Source of the DNA: Dastarcus helophoroides | Taxonomy: Eukaryota > Arthropoda > Insecta > Coleoptera > Bothrideridae | Assembly (NCBI GenBank): GCA_028583605.1 | Contig: CM053337.1 | Location: 24,786,162-24,850,161 of the forward strand | Direction: 5' to 3' | Length of the DNA stretch: 64,000 nucleotides | In this document: positions 46,601-52,600 of the stretch, piece after piece | How positions within the stretch are numbered: position 1 is the first letter of the stretch | Layout: each line of letters opens with the position of its first letter | Made by a program: the position numbers and the translations under genes | The notes under the pieces: model-generated | Told to the model about the DNA's origin: nothing | What the model saw: the letters and a program-made list of their open reading frames with translations, nothing else | Databases searched by the model: none

Positions 46601-49600
46601 GCTTCGATACGCCGAAATGTTGACTAGCGAATCATTCTACACATCCCGATAAAGGGCAGTTGTCATCGTAGTCCAATCATTCCGGAGTAGCAGGTTTCTG
46701 CCGGTAAATGTACCGATTTAGTTAACCATTTCCTTATTTTTTGTCAAAAACAAAATATCATCTATGTGACACTTAAATAAGACACAATAAGTAGTGAATT
46801 AACGTATTTGCACATTACGGTTGGATATTACAGAGAGAAACAAGTAGAAACTGCAAGATGATAATATCATACAGAAAAAAATACGAGATCGTGATTTTTA
46901 TCGGTTTTTTTGGTTTTTCTCCACTTTTAGCAGTTTGACCCCCAATTTAAACTACAGATTCGTGTTCAGCGGAAAAAAATACGCCGGACTATGTGGGTCC
47001 AACATCCAGCACACACCACTTTTTTTTTTTTTGTGGGCCTGTGTTATTTGAACATTTTATTTTTGTAACTTTTGTTCTTTTTAAAGATTTTATTTTTGGG
47101 AAAATTTCAAAATTTTTTGAATATTGGGAATTGGTCTCGAAGTTTAAATGTTTGGCCTTATTTTTGTGAATATCAGAAACCTCAGACTCGAAATTTCATC
47201 TTTTTTTTTGCAAATCTAAGTAATTTTAAATTTGATTTTTTCAAAACATTTTAATTCTTTTTAAAAATTTGAATTTTTTCAAAGTTTTAAATTTTTGCAA
47301 ATTTCGACTCTCTTTTTTTATTCAACTTTTTTTCGATGTTCACTTTTTCGCAAAATTCTGAATTCTAAAAATGATTACTTTTTGAAAAGTCTTCCACTTT
47401 TTTTAAATGTTTATTTATTTTATTAATCGCAAAACTTTTTCAGTTTGACTCTTCTGTGGATTTTAATTTATTTTCCAAATTCTGAATTTTTTGAAAATCT
47501 TTACATATAATTTCGATCTTTTCTCCAAATGGTTATTTTTTTATTATTTATTTTTATTTTTTGTTTCGTTTTTTTTTTTGTTTTGATTTTTTCTGTAAAT
47601 TTAATGATGTTGAAAAACGGACAAAAGTCAAAAACAGGGTAGAAGTATTAAAAATAAACTTCCACCCTGTTTTTTTAAATTTTTGACCTTGGCCCAACTT
47701 TTGACAATTTCTGAAAGCTTTGATCTTATTTGAAAACAATTTTTTTTTAAATTTTGATTTTTTTCGAGGTTTCCACTTTTATGTAGTAAACTGAACTCCT
47801 ATTTAAAAACTAGATTTTATTTTAATTTTTGTTTTTTGAAAAATTAAATTTTTCTCAAAATTTCGACATTTTTAATATTTTCAAATATATTTCAGGATTT
47901 AGACTTCTTTTGAAAATCTCGACCTTTTCTCATCAAAATTTCGACTCCTTCTCGAAGCTGTAACTTTTTCAGAATTTGATTATTTTGGAAAATTTCCTTT
48001 TTTTTCAAAATTTTAACTTCTTATAAAAAATTTGACAACTTTTTGTCCAACTTTTGACAATTTCTGAAAGCTTTGATCTTTTTTGAAAACTGAGATTTTT
48101 TTTTAAATTTCGACTTTTTCTCGAGGTTTCGGCTTTTATGTAGTAAACTGAGATCTTATTTAAAAAATTAGATTTTCCTATAATTTTTGTTTATTGAAAA
48201 ATTAAATTTTACTCAAAATATATACATTTTTAATATTTTCGAACCTTTTTCAGAATTTAGACTTTTTTTGAAAATGTTGACTTTTTATCATCCAAATTTC
48301 GACTTTTTCTCGAAGCTGTATCTTTTTCAGAATTTGATTTTTTTGGAACATTTCTTCTTTTTTTTAAAATTTCAATTTTTTGTAAAAAAGCTCAAACTTT
48401 TTACTATTTCTCGAAGTTTTAACTTTTTTTTTCGATAATTCCGACTTTTTCCCGAAAATTTTCACTTTTTCAAAATTGCAACTTTTTGAAAACTTTAATT
48501 TTGTTCAGGTTTTTAATCTTTTTTGGAAATTTTAACCTTTTATTATCAAAATTGGGACTCTTTTCGAAGTTAAATAGTATAGCTTTATTCAAAATTTAAA
48601 GTTTTTTTCGAAATTTTTATTTTTTTTTCACAAGTTCGAGTTTTTGTGATAACTTTGACATTTTTTCAAATTTCGCCTGTTTCACAAATTTTTTAATTTT
48701 GTTGAAGATCTGATTTTCCAAATTACTAATTTTTAAATTTTGAACGAATTCTACAAAACGAATTCAAAGACTTAACCAAATTTCGATTTTAAATCTGCCT
48801 AAATTCAAAACAATCTGAAAAAAAAATCGGAGCTTCAAGGCTAAAATCGAAATTTTAAGAAAAAAGTTAAATATAGCGTAAATAAAACCAGATAAAAATT
48901 CGAAGTTTAAATTAGACATTTTCTAACATGTGATCTTTTCAAGTTTATCCCCAAAATTTCGACTTCAATTTCAAGATCCCGGCTTTATAAATGTTGTATT
49001 TTTCTCTTGAAATTTTAACTTAAATTCCCAATTTCTAGGAAAAATTAGAAATGGCGAGATTATATAGCAAATTTTGAGAAAAAAAACCAAATCCAGAAAT
49101 TTGGGAAGTTTTATTAAGTCAGCCTCGTAAAAAAATCATTAGAATTTGAAATTTCGAGAAAAAATTGGCTTATTTAAATTAAAGTGATATTTGAAGGAAA
49201 AAATTCAAGAAAACCCGAAAATTTTATTAATAACTTCAAAAAATAGGAGTATCAGATTTTAAAAGGAAAAATCCAAGTTTAAGAAAAAAAAACAAATTTT
49301 GAGTGTTTGTTCTGAAGAAAAAGTTGAAATTTTCGGGTAAATTCGTATTTGCAAATAAAATTGCCAGGAAGCTGAGCTTCAATGAAAAAGACTCCACTTC
49401 TTGAGTCCATATTTACAACAACACTTAAAATTTTTATTTTAAACTCGAAATTTTAGGAAAAAAAAAGAAATATTTCGAGAAAAATGTCAAAATTTCAATA
49501 AAAGCCGAAAATTTTGAAAAAAGAATATTCAAGTTATGCAACTTAAAATTCAATTTGGCTTGAAATTTTGAGAATAAAATCGACATTTTCTTAAAAAGAG

Positions 49601-52600
49601 TGGAAATTAAGGTTTTAATTGAACTTTCAAAAAAATGTTCCTTAAAGTAAACTCGCAATTTTGAGATGAAAGTTAATGAAAATTTTGAAAAGGAAATCTC
49701 TAAAAAAATCCCAAACTTTGGGGTAAAAAAATTATTTTAAGAACATACAAATTCAAAGAACTGAAATAAACCGTTATTTTTTTCTGGTTCTCTTCCGGTT
49801 TTCGTTCCTATAAAAATAACGGTTTTTTTGGTTTCTGGTTTTCGGTTCAGTTTCGGTTCGAAGCCCTGGTTTTTTTATTTGAATTTTGACAAGGACTTAA
49901 AAATGAGAAGGAAAAGTTAAAATTTCCAAAAACTATTAATTCTTCTCCAAAAAAAAAGTTTTCTCAAAAAGTTTTCTTCTTTTATTAATACGTTGACGTA
50001 ACTGATGTCGAAATTTCTAGAAAAGATCGAATTTTGAGAAAAGAGCCTAAATTTGCAAAAATTTGGGTTTCTCATCAAGTTTTTATTTAAATTTTGACAT
50101 GATCTTGAATTTTCGAGTAAAAATTGATCGAATTGCAGAAAAATGGTTTAAATTTTAAGGATGAATTGCGACGAAAAAATTCAAAATATCATCATTAGAA
50201 AATATCGAATTTTACGATTAAAGTGAAAATTTTCTATAATAGGAAATCGAGTTTTTACAAAAAACAAGTTAATTTGACAATAAAGTTAAAGTTTTAAAAA
50301 AACTGCTAATTTTTGGAACAGAAATTTCGAACAAAGCATACGAATTTGGAAAATAAACCCAAATTTTAAAATATTCTAGAAATTTTGGGTTTTTCGAAAT
50401 TTCCACTTCAACCTCAAAATGTCGTTGTTTGTCAAAATTTCAAGATATTTATGAAATTATAATTTTGATCTTAAAATTTCGATTTTATTTTAATTTCGAA
50501 TTTAAAATGAAAATTTGTTTGTTGTACATTTCAATCCTTCTTGAGTAAGGGTTTTTCTTGATCATCACGTAATGCGAAGGTCCGGTATTAGGTTTTATAG
50601 TATGAGAGAGGGTGAGGTCAAAATGACCTAAATTAACTGTAAGGAATTTATGAACATTGGCGTATATAGAGGGGGGCCGGGTGGGACGTGTCCACCCCAA
50701 AATTGTCTGGCGCCCACCTCAGAATATTAGGTTACCAACTCAAAAATAAAAGCCCAATATTTTATATCATAATAAAAATTATTTTAAAATTTCTTAATTC
50801 AGCAACATGAAACAATCTGTGGTACAGTTATCCTTCGCACTACGGGATTCCAGGGATAAAAACGTGTGCTTTGTGACAAAGTGACTCGACGCAATATCAT
50901 AAAATAATATCACAAAGTACCTCTCTGGCCATAAATACTGCCAGATTGGACCCACTAACTCTTAACTTCGATAATTCTAGTTCCAATTTAATTTTTTTTT
51001 TTAAAAAAGCAGAAAATTTTTACAAAAGGTTCACATTATAAAAAGAGAGAAAAAAATGAATTTTAAGTCGACATTTTGGGGGAAAAATAATATCTTTGTG
51101 TTAGACCAACATTTTGAGAGAAGAGTGATATTTTCAAGAATATCAAAATTGGCAAAAAATACTGATAAAAATGTTGAATGTCAAACTCCAAGCTTTGAAA
51201 ATTTTTCTGAATAAATTAAATTGGGAAAAAAAACTGAAATAACCAACAATATTTTTCTCAGAATTTTACTTTTTTTAAATTTTAATATAATCGAAAAGCT
51301 TTTTTTCTCTGAAATATTCCAAACATATTATTTTAGAAATTATGACGTTTTATTAATATATTGTTCCGATTTTGAAAAAAATATTCGAATTATAAGAAAA
51401 GGTCGATATTTGGAGGAGCTAGAAATTTCCAGAAACAAAACTTCAAATTTTGGGGTATATCCTGTTCCGAAAATAAAACGAATTTAGAGAAACAAGTGGA
51501 AATCTTTTTTTTTTTGGTGGAAAAGACTTTCCATTGGTTATGTTCCAAAACTGACATACAAATATTGTCCCCTGAAACAAGAAATAGTAAAAAATACAAC
51601 AACAAAAATTGCTCTAACGCGTTTCAATAGCTAAGCTATCATCTTCAGAAAGATACTAACATGAGATACTGTATCTCTCCGAAGATGATAGCTTTGCTAT
51701 CGAAACGCGTTACAGCAACTTTTGTTGTATTTTTTATCTCTCTCGGTTTCAGAGGACAAGATTTGTGTAACAACTGGAAGTTCACAAAGTCAAATTAAAA
51801 AAAATCAGAAAAAACATTAATAAAAACGAATTTTGAAAAGTACTGTCAAAATCTCGAGAAAATGATCGACATTTCCAGAAAATATTCAAATTTCCAAAAA
51901 AAGGAAAGAAAGAGCGGAAAAAGCAGAATTCAGAAAAAGTTATAATTTCGAGAAAAGGTCAAAATTTTCAGAAAATCAAATTTCCTTGTGGAAAAATTTG
52001 AAAATGTCAAAAAATCGTAAAAAGACCAAATTTTCGAAGGTCAAATTTTGTGAAAAAAAAAGTCGAATTTCAAAAAAATTGCAATTTGGCAAAAGTATTC
52101 TTTTCGAAATATTTACTTTTTTATTTAAATGTTAACATAATATTTAAATTTCGATAAAGAAATTCAATTTTTTTTCACTAAATACAAAAATATTTTTTAC
52201 ACATGGTTGCTTTTTTATTAACATTCCATATTCCATTCCGATCAAAGTTAGAGAACATAGATGAATTTCGAGAAAGCAGAAATTTCAAAAAGGGCCAATT
52301 TCGGGGAAACAGTCTACAACTCCAGAAACATAAAATATTTCGAGATAAAAGTCAAAATGTCAAAAATAAGGCAAATTTTAAGATAGGTGCAATTTGAAAT
52401 TTCCGGAAAGTGTAATTTAAAAAAGTCGAAATATATAGAAAAAAAAAGAATATTGGGAAAAATAGCAGAATTTCGAATCAACATGAATACGTATTTTAAA
52501 AGAACATTTCAAAAAAAAAGAATTTTGAGAATAAAGGCGAAGTTTCGAATTTTTGATGATAAGGGAACTTTTCAGAAAAAGACAGATTTAAAGAGAAAAG

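Larger units (their letters stand above)
44190..50470. repeat. AT-rich interspersed repeat, copy 4, split by the long-TIR element
   Basis: The 5' terminus at 44190 (GCGCTTTCGCCTAGGTG, then AAAGGATCC) leads into T-rich sequence with ACAAAGTCGACCTTTTCTCG, broken by the insertion at 44437-47043 and resuming at 47047. Landmarks ATGTAGTAAACTGA lie at 47781 and 48138. The strand-bias switch is at about 48740-48790 and A-rich sequence follows to 50470. This appears to be the most complete copy: about 3.7 kb without the insertion. Confidence 0.55.
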
